Assembly (NCBI GenBank): GCA_903837175.1
Contig: CAILTR010000003.1
Span: 1-49,280, forward strand
DNA length: 49,280 bases
Direction: 5' to 3'
From: an uncultured bacterium
GTDB lineage: Bacteria; Patescibacteriota; Minisyncoccia; Moranbacterales; GWC2-37-73
Numbering within the stretch: the stretch's first letter is position 1; every line of letters begins with the position of its first letter. Position numbers and translations under genes: made by a program. The notes below the pieces were generated by a model that worked only from the letters and a program-made list of their open reading frames with translations, did no database searches and was not told where the DNA came from. Of this stretch, positions 42,762 to 49,280 are shown in pieces.

Positions 42762-43049
42762 ATGTTATCACGAGCAGAAATTGAAAATATTGCAACCTTG
42801 GCGAGGATTGGCCTTGCTGAAAAAGACGTTGAAAAATACCAACATGACCTGTCGGGAATTTTGGATTATTTTAAAAAATTAGACGAAGTCGACGTGACGG
42901 GGATTGAGCCGATCGGGCATATTACCGGGATGACGAATACTTTTCGCAGCGACAAGCAAGTTGATTTCGGAGATCTTGGGAAACAAGCGATGCTGAGGAA
43001 TATACCGGAAGAAAGGGAAGGGTATATAAAGGTTAAGTCGGTTTTATGA
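42762..43049 (+). CDS. gatC: Asp/Glu-tRNA amidotransferase subunit C
   Basis: 95 residues, normal GatC length. It begins MLSRAEIENIATLARIGLAE and contains LSGILDYFKKLDEVDVTGIEP, both typical of GatC. It wraps around GatA and stabilises the GatCAB complex that converts Glu-tRNA(Gln) or Asp-tRNA(Asn) to the amidated form. gatA follows after a 117-base spacer that holds an AT-rich palindrome. The last codons contain VKVKSVL in place of the more usual FKVPKV. Confidence 0.93.
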   Translation: MLSRAEIENIATLARIGLAEKDVEKYQHDLSGILDYFKKLDEVDVTGIEPIGHITGMTNTFRSDKQVDFGDLGKQAMLRNIPEEREGYIKVKSVL

Positions 43050-43061
43050 AATTAAATTATT

Positions 43062-43158
43062 AATTTTGAATTTTGAATCAAATCTGAATGAATTAATGTT
43101 TTAAAAATTAAGACATTAAAAATTCATTTAAAATTCAAAATTGGAAATTCAAAATTTT
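43062..43158 (+). repeat. AT-rich palindromic element between gatC and gatA
   Basis: The left arm AATTTTGAATTTTGAATC is mirrored by AAATTCAAAATTGGAAATTC at the right, and the centre TGAATTAATGTTTTAAAA by ATTAAAAATTCA. Closely related to the element before the HEPN-like gene at 44633-44783. Confidence 0.7.
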
Positions 43159-43166
43159 ATTCTATA

Positions 43167-44624
43167 ATGATTAAGGAGCTTCATCAAAAATTAATCAACA
43201 AAGAAATCACTGCAACCCAACTTACGCAGGATTATTTTGACGTGATTTTAAAAAAGGATGGTGAAATTGGGGCTTATCTGACGTTGACAAAGGAGTTAGC
43301 GCTGGAGCAGGCGCAGTTGGTGGACGAGAAAATTGCGCGCGGGCAGGAGATTGGTATGCTGGAAGGAATTCCGGGGGCGATTAAGGATATGCTTTGCGTC
43401 GAAGGATATCGGACGACAGCTGGTTCAAAAATTTTAGATAATTATCTGGCGCCTTATGATGCGACCGTAATTAAAAAACTAAAAGAAGGTGGCGCAATAA
43501 TTTTAGGCAAAACTAATCAAGACGAATTTGCAATGGGTTCGTCGACAGAAAATAGCGCTTATCAATTAACCAGAAATCCAATTGATCTTTCAAGAGTACC
43601 CGGCGGTTCTTCAGGTGGGAGCGCAGCGGCGGTAGCTGGCGGTGAGGCGGTGTGGTCGTTGGGCACGGATACGGGCGGTTCAATTCGGCAGCCTGCTTCT
43701 TTTTGCGGGGTGGTGGGACTTAAGCCTACTTATGGTCGGGTTTCGCGCTATGGCGCAATTGCAATGGCTTCAAGCTTAGATCAAATTGGACCGTTTACTA
43801 AAACCGTCGAAGATGCGGCGATTGTGCTGTCGGCGATTGCAGGAGAAGATCCGCTGGACGCGACGAGCGCCAAAAGCAGCGATAAAAAATTTGAAGATTA
43901 TTTAACGGGCGAGATTGCTGGAAAAGTTATTGGCGTGCCAAAAGAATACGTGGAGAAGCTAGAGGGAGAGATTTTAGAAGTTTTTGAAAAATCAGTGGAA
44001 AAATTTAAAGCCCTAGGGGCTAAGATTGAAACGATTAGTTTGCCACATACTCAGTATGCTTTGCCAGTTTATTATATTTTAATGACGAGCGAAGTTAGTT
44101 CTAATTTAGCTAAGTTTGATGGGGTTAAGTTTGGCATGCGGGCAGATGATCTATTGGATTCTGGCGTTAGCGACAATGAATTACCGAAAAATCTTTTAGA
44201 AACTTATTTAGATACGCGCAAAATCGGTTTTGGCGACGAAGTTAAGCGCCGAATTATGCTTGGGACTTACGCCTTAAGCGCTGGTTATTATGACGCTTAT
44301 TATCTAAAAGCGCAGAAAGTCCGCGCCCTGATTCGGCGTGATTTTGAAAAAGCTTATGAGAAAGTCGATTTAATCTACTGCCCAACTTGTCCAGAGGTAG
44401 CCTTTAAATTTGGCGAAAAAACAACTGATCCGCTTAAGATGTACCTTTCGGATATTTTTACAATTTCCGTAAATTTAGCTGGGGTGCCAGCAATTTCTTT
44501 TCCGATTGGCTTTTTAGAAATCGAAGGTAAGAAGCTGCCAATTGGCGGACAACTGATTGGGAAATGGTTTGATGAAGAAGGAATTTTAAATGCAGCGGAT
44601 GCGTTTGAGAGAAACAGGGAGTAA
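43167..44624 (+). CDS. gatA: Asp/Glu-tRNA amidotransferase subunit A
   Basis: 485 residues, amidase-signature enzyme. The Ser-cisSer-Lys triad is expected from the lysine in PGAIKDML (about 73), the first serine in GGSSGGSAAAV (about 147-157) and the nucleophile in TDTGGSIRQPASFCG (about 171). It hydrolyses glutamine and feeds ammonia to GatB. The start ATG at 43167 directly follows the AT-rich palindrome. GatB, the third subunit, is not in the window. A GatA-only amidase role cannot be excluded but gatC next door argues for the tRNA enzyme. Confidence 0.95.
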   Translation: MIKELHQKLINKEITATQLTQDYFDVILKKDGEIGAYLTLTKELALEQAQLVDEKIARGQEIGMLEGIPGAIKDMLCVEGYRTTAGSKILDNYLAPYDATVIKKLKEGGAIILGKTNQDEFAMGSSTENSAYQLTRNPIDLSRVPGGSSGGSAAAVAGGEAVWSLGTDTGGSIRQPASFCGVVGLKPTYGRVSRYGAIAMASSLDQIGPFTKTVEDAAIVLSAIAGEDPLDATSAKSSDKKFEDYLTGEIAGKVIGVPKEYVEKLEGEILEVFEKSVEKFKALGAKIETISLPHTQYALPVYYILMTSEVSSNLAKFDGVKFGMRADDLLDSGVSDNELPKNLLETYLDTRKIGFGDEVKRRIMLGTYALSAGYYDAYYLKAQKVRALIRRDFEKAYEKVDLIYCPTCPEVAFKFGEKTTDPLKMYLSDIFTISVNLAGVPAISFPIGFLEIEGKKLPIGGQLIGKWFDEEGILNAADAFERNRE

Positions 44625-44632
44625 ATAATTTT

Positions 44633-44783
44633 CAATTTACAATTTTCAATTTACAATTAATTTTTAATTTTTAATTTTTAATTTTGAATCAATTTTTAAT
44701 GAATTAATTTTTTAAAACATTAAAATATTGAAACATTCGAATTTCATTCGAAATTCAAAATTCATAATTCGAAATTTTTCAAA
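44633..44783 (+). repeat. AT-rich palindromic element before the HEPN-like gene
   Basis: TTTTCAATTTACAATTTTC words, then TTTTTAATTTTTAATTTTTA, TTTTGAATCAATTTTTAATG and mirrored TTCGAAATTCAAAATTC. It shares its core with the gatC-gatA element. Confidence 0.7.
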
Positions 44784-44786
44784 TTC

Positions 44787-45317
44787 GTGGAATACGACAT
44801 CACCATGTTAATTGAAGTTTTCGCTACCTCATTTAAGGCGTTTTATCACTCGTCGTTTTTCTTGGGCCTTAAGATTTTGGCCGGAATTTATTTAGCGGTT
44901 CTTTTAATAGATATAACCTTACTCCTGATTTTAAAAGGGGTTTCAGCTAAATATCGCGTGGGGTTGAAAGGCGCAGATGTTCCAGTGGTTTCAAAAAAGA
45001 AATTACTCAAACGCTGGAGTGCTATCAAAGCCAGGCTTGAAAGTAAAAATGCTTCTCAATATAAGGTTGCGATTATTGAAGCTGATGCCTTGGCGGAAGA
45101 ATTTTTAAGTGGGGTTGGTTACAGGGGTGAAAATATGACGCAGAAATTAGAGCAAGTCGGGCAGTTTCATCTAGATGAGCATCGCGAGACGCTAACTGAG
45201 GTGCATAAACTTCGCAATCGGATTGTCCATGAGGCTGATTTCGAGGTTGACCACCAGACGGCTAAAGAAGCATTAGCAGTTTATGAAAACTTTTTGAAAT
45301 ATTTAGACTTTTTATAG
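44787..45317 (+). CDS. membrane-anchored HEPN-like protein
   Basis: 176 residues. One membrane helix (about 26-48, LKILAGIYLAVLLIDITLLL) is followed by a cytosolic helical domain (about 70-176). Its end reads LRNRIVHEADFEVD and EALAVYENFLKYLDFL. RNRIVH is an Rx4H motif of HEPN domains, many of which are ribonucleases or nucleotide-binding helical bundles. A catalytic role is not certain because the motif also occurs in inactive members. The start may be the ATG at 44787 or 44805. Similar small proteins are common in CPR genomes and I know no function. A G-rich tract begins on its stop codon. Confidence 0.7.
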   Translation: MEYDITMLIEVFATSFKAFYHSSFFLGLKILAGIYLAVLLIDITLLLILKGVSAKYRVGLKGADVPVVSKKKLLKRWSAIKARLESKNASQYKVAIIEADALAEEFLSGVGYRGENMTQKLEQVGQFHLDEHRETLTEVHKLRNRIVHEADFEVDHQTAKEALAVYENFLKYLDFL

Positions 45318-45355
45318 GGGATATTGGGGGAATTAGGGCGCTGGGGAGGTTGGGG
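45317..45355 (+). repeat. G-rich repeat after the HEPN-like gene
   Basis: Five G-runs with four- or five-base loops, starting on the G of the TAG stop. It shares GGGCG...TGGGGAGGTTGGGG with the tract at 46494. Confidence 0.7.
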
Positions 45356-45360
45356 AAAAT

Positions 45361-45394
45361 AAAAAAAGTATTCAGCTCGAATGAATACTTTTTT
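45361..45394. terminator. bidirectional terminator between the HEPN-like gene and tRNA-Asp
   Basis: AAAAAAAGTATTCA, loop GCTCGAA, TGAATACTTTTTT. It serves the plus-strand gene and the minus-strand tRNA cluster. Confidence 0.9.
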
Positions 45395-45400
45395 ATTATG

Positions 45401-45474
45401 CGGGGACGGCCGGACTCGAACCGGTGACCTACTGCGTGACAGGCAGTCGCTCTAACCAACTGAGCTACGCCCCC
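45401..45474 (-). tRNA. tRNA-Asp (GTC)
   Basis: 74 nt. The acceptor GGGGGCG pairs with CGTCCCC (one G-T), discriminator G. The anticodon stem ACTGC/GCAGT encloses loop CTGTCAC, anticodon GTC. CCA not encoded. Last gene of a three-tRNA transcript. Confidence 0.95.
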
Positions 45475-45578
45475 ATAAATAAATTAAAATGCAAATCTCA
45501 AAATGAAAAATTTTGGAAGTTGTCACAAAGTGACTCATTAATTTTACACTTTGATTTTTAAATTTTAAATTTTCCAAG

Positions 45579-45652
45579 TAGCAGGGGCGAGACTCGGACT
45601 CGCGACCCCAGCCTTATGAAGGCTGTGCTCTAACCAACTGAGCTACCCTGCC
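45579..45652 (-). tRNA. tRNA-Met (CAT, elongator type)
   Basis: 74 nt. The acceptor GGCAGGG pairs with CCCTGCT, a G-T at the first pair, discriminator A. The anticodon stem CAGCC/GGCTG encloses loop TTCATAA. Anticodon CAT could also belong to lysidine-modified tRNA-Ile. The sequence alone does not settle it. Confidence 0.9.
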
Positions 45653-45753
45653 CTGCCCATAGCAGAAATTACAAACATCAAATAACAAATACCAAAATGA
45701 TAAAAATTGGAATTTAAAATCTGTTTTTTTGTAATTTCAAACTTATTTGCCTG

Positions 45754-45827
45754 TTGCGGGAGTAGGATTCGAACCTACGACCTCGTGGTTATGAGCCACG
45801 CGAGCTGCCAGACTGCTCCATCCCGCT
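45754..45827 (-). tRNA. initiator tRNA-fMet (CAT)
   Basis: 74 nt. The acceptor AGCGGGA and TCCCGCA leave the first pair A-A unmatched, the hallmark of initiators. TGGAGCAGTCTGGCAGCTCG and the anticodon stem CGTGG/CCACG with loop CTCATAA are near identical to bacterial initiators. First tRNA of the cluster, behind a consensus promoter. Confidence 0.95.
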
Positions 45828-45876
45828 ACGTAAAATTGCTTCGCAAGCACGTAGCACGCTACGTAAAATTGCTTTG
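45825..45876 (+). repeat. short direct repeat beside tRNA-fMet
   Basis: GCTACGTAAAATTGCTT appears twice, at 45825-45841 and 45860-45876. The first copy overlaps the 5' end of the tRNA gene. Confidence 0.75.
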
Positions 45877-45920
45877 AACGCAAATGCTACCTGATAACGC
45901 AAATCACGATAACATTCCTT

Positions 45921-45948
45921 ATTATACGGGTTTTTTAAATTATGTCAA
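45921..45948 (-). promoter_or_regulatory. consensus promoter of the tRNA cluster
   Basis: On the minus strand TTGACA (plus 45943-45948), a 16-base spacer and TATAAT (plus 45921-45926), about 95 bases before the first base of tRNA-fMet. Confidence 0.85.
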
Positions 45949-45975
45949 TTTAAGGCTAAGAAAATGCATTTTCGC

Positions 45976-46004
45976 TTGCCTTTAGAGGGTTTTTCCGCTA
46001 CAAT
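45976..46004 (+). promoter_or_regulatory. promoter of the small membrane protein gene
   Basis: TTGCCT at 45976-45981, a 17-base spacer and TACAAT at 45999-46004. Start near 46011, leaving a leader of about 110 nt to the ATG at 46123. Confidence 0.6.
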
Positions 46005-46122
46005 AGATAAGTACTAAAAAGTGGAAATAATGTGAAATTAAATAAATTAAGGTTGTTGCATTATTGGAACGGAGCTTAGTTTAGGAGCCGTAATCGGGTT
46101 AATTTAATAGTCCTAAAAAGTA

Positions 46123-46503
46123 ATGACACTGAAAGCCTATCTTTGGGGCATGAGAATTAGTTGGGTGGTCTCGTTGACTGCTTGGGTCTTAGTTTTTCTG
46201 CGGATTGATCCAGAAAACGCTGGGATTTCGGGTTTGGTTCTTTTCTATATCAGCGCGCTGTTTTTCTTAGCGAGTACTTTTGTGTTGATGTTGACTTGGA
46301 TTTGGGGCAAGTTTCAAAAGGACGAAGACTTAGCGCTAGCTTACGTAAATATTAGTTTCAGACAAGGCACCTTGTTGGCGATTTTAACTATTTTACTTTT
46401 GGTCTTGCAACAAAATCGAATGCTAACGTGGTGGGACAGTGCGCTGAGTGTGGCGGGAATATTCCTTGTCGAACTTTATTTTCTGACTCGGAAGGGGAGT
46501 TAG
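46123..46503 (+). CDS. small polytopic membrane protein of unknown function
   Basis: 126 residues with four hydrophobic segments at about 9-27, 37-60, 83-98 and 103-120. The loop between the second and third contains KFQKDEDLALAYVNISFRQG. I recognise no enzyme motif. Proteins with the same arrangement (start MTLKAYLWGMRISW) look familiar from Parcubacteria-type genomes, but without known function. It has its own promoter and is followed by a G-rich tract at the stop codon. Confidence 0.7.
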   Translation: MTLKAYLWGMRISWVVSLTAWVLVFLRIDPENAGISGLVLFYISALFFLASTFVLMLTWIWGKFQKDEDLALAYVNISFRQGTLLAILTILLLVLQQNRMLTWWDSALSVAGIFLVELYFLTRKGS

Positions 46504-46532
46504 GGCGATTGGGGAGGTTGGGGTTTTTAGGG
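46494..46532 (+). repeat. G-rich repeat across a stop codon
   Basis: GGGG, GGG, GGGG, GGGG, GGG with short loops. It starts in the last codons of the membrane protein gene and matches the tract at 45317. Confidence 0.7.
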
Positions 46533-46539
46533 AGATAAT

Positions 46540-46800
46540 TTTAAAATAACCAAGATACAAGATACAATAACCCTGCCTACCTGCCTACCTGCCTACCTGC
46601 CTATCGGCAGACAGGTCGGCAGACAAGCCGGCAGGCAGGCAAACAAAATTCAATAATCAAAACTCAAACATTCAAACCTTTTGCATTTTTGAATATTGGA
46701 ATTTGAAATTTGTTTGTGATTTGTATCTTGATGTTTGTATCTTAGCAATTGTGTTTTGAATAGAAATATTTATTAATTAAGAAAATGTAATTAGTTTAAA
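46540..46800 (+). repeat. repeat-filled spacer before gyrB
   Basis: No gene. In order: CAAGATACAAGATACAATAA words, then four tandem CCTGCCTA units (about 46573-46603) and a GC-rich stem of TCGGCAGACAGG and GGCAGGCAGG type. A mirrored AT-rich block (CAAACATTCAAA with GAATTTGAAATTTG) and TTTGTATCTTGATGTTTG words complete it. No promoter for gyrB stands out. Confidence 0.7.
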
Positions 46801-46821
46801 TTGGAAATTAAAAATAATATT

Positions 46822-48912
46822 ATGGCAAAAGACAAAGTGGCAAAATCAGATTATGGTGCAAAATCAATTCAAGTCTTAGAGGGGCTAGATCCAGTTCGGA
46901 AGCGTCCTGGGATGTACATCGGCGGAACTTCGACGGAAGGCTTGCATCATTTAATTTGGGAAGTTATTAATAATTCGATCGATGAAGCGATGGCTGGGTA
47001 TGGGGACGATATTTTAGTTCAACTCCTGCCAAATAATATTATTTCTGTGCGCGACTATGGGCGCGGAATTCCCGTAGAAATTCATCCGCAAACCAAGAAA
47101 TCAACTTTGGAAACTGTGCTAACGGTCCTGCATGCGGGCGGAAAATTTGGAGGTGATGGTTACAAAATTTCGGGCGGACTCCATGGGGTGGGCGTTTCCG
47201 TCGTGAACGCACTTTCGGCTTGGACGAAAGTAGAAGTTTGTCGCGAAGGAAAACTTTGGGTTCAAGAATTTAAAAAAGGAATTTCGCAAGGCAACGTTAA
47301 AGCGGTTGGGAAATCAGATCGCACGGGCACGACAATTACTTTTCAGGCGGATAGCGAAATTTTTCCAGAAATTAAATATAGTTGGACGAAAGTTTTAGAT
47401 TATGTTCGTCAGCAAGCTTATTTAACTAAGGGCGTAAAAATCGTCGTTGAAGATCGACGCGACGCGCTAACGATTGAGGAGGAATATAAAGTTCGCAAGC
47501 ACGGCTTTTTCTTCGATGGCGGAATTGTGTCTTTTGTAAAATTTTTAAATCGCGGAAAGGCCGTTAAAAACGATATTCCCGTGTACGTCGAAAAAACGGT
47601 CGAGGATGTGGCCGTCGAAATTTCGCTGCAATATACAGACGGCTATAAAGAGCATTTATATTCTTTTGCTAATAATATTTTTACCCCAGAGGGTGGAATG
47701 CATGTGACGGGTTTTAAGATGGCCCTGACGAGAGTGCTGAATGATTACGCCAAGAAAAATAATTTAATTAAGGAAAAAGATGGGGGGATGACGAGCGAGG
47801 ATTTAAAAGAAGGTTTGACGGCGGTCGTTAGTGTTAAATTACGTAATCCGCAGTTCGAAGGTCAAACGAAATCAAAGTTAGGTAACGCTGAAGTGCGCGG
47901 GATTGTTTCGAGCGTAACTTCCGAGGGGTTAGTAGAATTTTTAGAAAAAAATCCAAGTAATGCGCGCTTGATGATCGATAAATGCTTGCTAACTGTGCGA
48001 GCTAGAATTGCGGCGCGGGCCGCTAAGGATGCGGTGCTGCGTAAAGGAGCGTTAGAAGGAATGACCTTACCAGGGAAGCTTGCAGACTGCTCTACAAAGG
48101 ACGTAACTATTTCGGAACTATATATCGTAGAGGGAGACTCAGCTGGAGGCTCCGCTAAACAAGGCCGAAATCGAATGTTTCAAGCGATCTTACCGCTGCG
48201 CGGAAAATTAGTAAACGTGGAAAAAACTAGTTTAGATAAAGTTGTTAAATCTGATACGCTTAAACCAATTATTATTGCGCTGGGAACTGGGATTGGCGAA
48301 ACTTTTGACGCTAGTCGTTTGCGTTATGGCAAGATTATTATTATGGCCGATGCCGACGTCGATGGTTCGCATATTCGGGTACTACTTTTGACTTTCTTCT
48401 ATCGCTATTTCGAAGAGCTAATTACGAATGGCAACATTTTTATTGCCGTGCCACCGCTGTATCGAATTCAGAAAGGTAAAGATATTCGTTGGGTTTATAA
48501 TGATGAAGAAAAAGATAAAATCGTCGAAGAATTTAGGTTAAAATCGCTCGAAAAAACCGCCGAGAAAAAAAGTGCGAAAGCCGCAAAGGTGGAGCCGGTT
48601 TCGATTGTGACGGCCACCGCTGAAGAATTGGCGGAGTATGCTCTAACCCAGGGCGATATTGAAGAAGCGGGTGGCGATGTTGAAAAAATTGCGGGCGTGA
48701 CGATTCAACGCTATAAAGGTCTTGGAGAAATGAATCCGCAACAACTGTGGGATACTACGATGAATCCAGAAACGCGTTTGATGTTTCGGGTTGAAATTGA
48801 GGATGCGCAGGAAGCAGATCGTATCTTTGATATTTTAATGGGCTCTGACGTCGAACCTCGTCGTCGTTTTATCCAGACCCACGCCAAGAGCGTGAAGAAT
48901 TTGGACGTGTAG
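46822..48912 (+). CDS. gyrB: DNA gyrase subunit B
   Basis: 696 residues from the ATG at 46822 (a TTG at 46801 is less likely). GHKL ATPase domain: SIQVLEGLDPVRKRPGMYIG, N-box EVINNSIDEAMAGY, GRGIPVEIHP and GGLHGVGVSVVNALS. The TOPRIM domain has EGDSAGGSAKQGRNRMFQA (catalytic Glu) and DADVDGSHIRVLLLTFFYR (metal-binding DxDxD). The C-terminus has YKGLGEMNPQQLWDTTM. An acidic and Lys/Ala-rich insert (EKTAEKKSAKAAKVEP) lies at about 588-603. GyrB powers negative supercoiling with GyrA, which is not in the window. ParE cannot be fully excluded, but the layout fits GyrB. Confidence 0.93.
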   Translation: MAKDKVAKSDYGAKSIQVLEGLDPVRKRPGMYIGGTSTEGLHHLIWEVINNSIDEAMAGYGDDILVQLLPNNIISVRDYGRGIPVEIHPQTKKSTLETVLTVLHAGGKFGGDGYKISGGLHGVGVSVVNALSAWTKVEVCREGKLWVQEFKKGISQGNVKAVGKSDRTGTTITFQADSEIFPEIKYSWTKVLDYVRQQAYLTKGVKIVVEDRRDALTIEEEYKVRKHGFFFDGGIVSFVKFLNRGKAVKNDIPVYVEKTVEDVAVEISLQYTDGYKEHLYSFANNIFTPEGGMHVTGFKMALTRVLNDYAKKNNLIKEKDGGMTSEDLKEGLTAVVSVKLRNPQFEGQTKSKLGNAEVRGIVSSVTSEGLVEFLEKNPSNARLMIDKCLLTVRARIAARAAKDAVLRKGALEGMTLPGKLADCSTKDVTISELYIVEGDSAGGSAKQGRNRMFQAILPLRGKLVNVEKTSLDKVVKSDTLKPIIIALGTGIGETFDASRLRYGKIIIMADADVDGSHIRVLLLTFFYRYFEELITNGNIFIAVPPLYRIQKGKDIRWVYNDEEKDKIVEEFRLKSLEKTAEKKSAKAAKVEPVSIVTATAEELAEYALTQGDIEEAGGDVEKIAGVTIQRYKGLGEMNPQQLWDTTMNPETRLMFRVEIEDAQEADRIFDILMGSDVEPRRRFIQTHAKSVKNLDV

Positions 48913-49092
48913 TTTATAACGTTCGTAACGTTAAAAAGTTTTTAATGTTCAGGGTGTCTATTGGTTGGGCTTTGTAGTTTTTAAAATGGGATTTTCAACT
49001 TTTTTCTAAAACGATAAAATTAATGCCCCTTGTAATTTAGCTGTCTATGTAAAACTCCACCAAGCACCGTCCTGAACTAAACTGACCTATAG
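48913..49092 (+). other. gyrB downstream region without a recognised gene
   Basis: 180 bases with TAACGTTCGTAACGTTA-type palindromic text just after the stop, then unstructured AT-rich DNA. I see no ORF of note or RNA gene on either strand. Confidence 0.5.
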
Positions 49093-49138
49093 AAAAAATG
49101 TGTCACCAAACCACGGCCGTGGAGTTATGACACATTTT
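49093..49138 (+). terminator. TGTGTCA hairpin, relative of the GTGTGAC family
   Basis: AAAAAATGTGTCA and TGACACATTTT around the inner stem CCACGGCCGTGG. A T-rich stretch follows. The outer stem resembles, with changes, the hairpins at 22287, 23003 and 25669. Confidence 0.65.
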
Positions 49139-49150
49139 CTTTGTGGTTTT

Positions 49151-49188
49151 AAAATAGTCTGAAAAAGTAAACTTTTTCAGACTATTTT
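49151..49188. terminator. 18-bp perfect stem terminator
   Basis: AAAATAGTCTGAAAAAGT, loop AA, and its exact reverse complement ending TTTT. The A/T flanks allow use in both directions. Confidence 0.8.
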
Positions 49189-49222
49189 ATTTATTGGGCT
49201 AGTTATCTAAATTATGCTAGAA

Positions 49223-49228
49223 TATAAT
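49223..49228 (+). promoter_or_regulatory. candidate promoter at the right edge
   Basis: TATAAT at 49223-49228, with TAGTTA 17 bases upstream as a weak -35. AAGGA follows at 49238. No start codon of a long frame is visible before the edge. Confidence 0.35.
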
Positions 49229-49280
49229 CATAATAAAGAAGGATTAAATTCGCTGGCATAAAGGAAAAGAGCGCTTAAAT

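Noticed and set aside
43163-43168. TATAAT as a gatA promoter
   Set aside because: The hexamer overlaps the gatA start codon, so transcription would begin inside the gene.
46573-46640. Possible CRISPR array or tandem-repeat locus before gyrB
   Set aside because: The CCTGCCTA units are 8 bases long without unique spacers, so this is a simple repeat and palindrome block.

Overview
The window looks like a piece of a Patescibacteria (Candidate Phyla Radiation) chromosome, probably on the Parcubacteria side. I infer this from AT-rich DNA, very short or absent Shine-Dalgarno signals, an RNase J with a long disordered N-terminus, a compact type IV pilus (T4P) locus and small CPR-style membrane proteins. 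Intergenic spacers are packed with degenerate and palindromic repeats. Reading frames are full length with the standard bacterial code, so UGA is not reassigned. None of the seven tRNA genes encodes its CCA end.

Layout. 1-8570: the start of a leftward gene, then a 2068-residue kelch/fibronectin surface-type protein followed by an ABC ATPase and a MacB/FtsX-type permease. 8570-12900: tRNA-Leu, RNase J, a spacer with a strong candidate structured RNA on the minus strand (consensus promoter, long rod, terminator), and trpS. 12990-18475 (mostly minus strand): phosphohexomutase, recG, a methyltransferase, tRNA-Arg and a two-helix membrane protein. 18600-20235: a tRNA-Ser relic, a GIY-YIG protein, and two tRNA-Ser genes around a LAGLIDADG-type endonuclease gene. 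20400-23000: lexA with a nitroreductase-tail relic behind it, and three small poorly known genes. 23149-28486: a fused MurL-MurD peptidoglycan enzyme, an MFS transporter, a CYTH triphosphatase-type protein and comF. 28576-40103: pilM-N-O-B, a CheY-like regulator, pilT, pilC, two pilins, prepilin peptidase and three pseudopilins, a near complete T4P set that with ComF fits DNA uptake. 40174-48912: ligA, gatC, gatA, a HEPN-like membrane protein, a tRNA cluster (fMet, Met, Asp), a small membrane protein and gyrB.

The most unusual theme is repeat invasion. Short palindromic units, often arranged as a unit joined to its reverse complement, sit between genes, inside relic tRNA copies, and in frame inside recG, ligA and probably trpS, so that essential enzymes carry repeat-encoded peptides. 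Other repeat classes are G-rich tracts right after stop codons, a GTGTGACA hairpin used as a terminator, MITE-like elements with related ends, and AT-rich palindromes before gatC, gatA and gyrB.

Other points worth attention are the MurL-MurD fusion (D-Glu made on the UDP-precursor rather than by racemase), the minus-strand RNA, and promoters that place transcription starts on or beside the start codons of lexA, the endonuclease and murL-murD (leaderless mRNAs).
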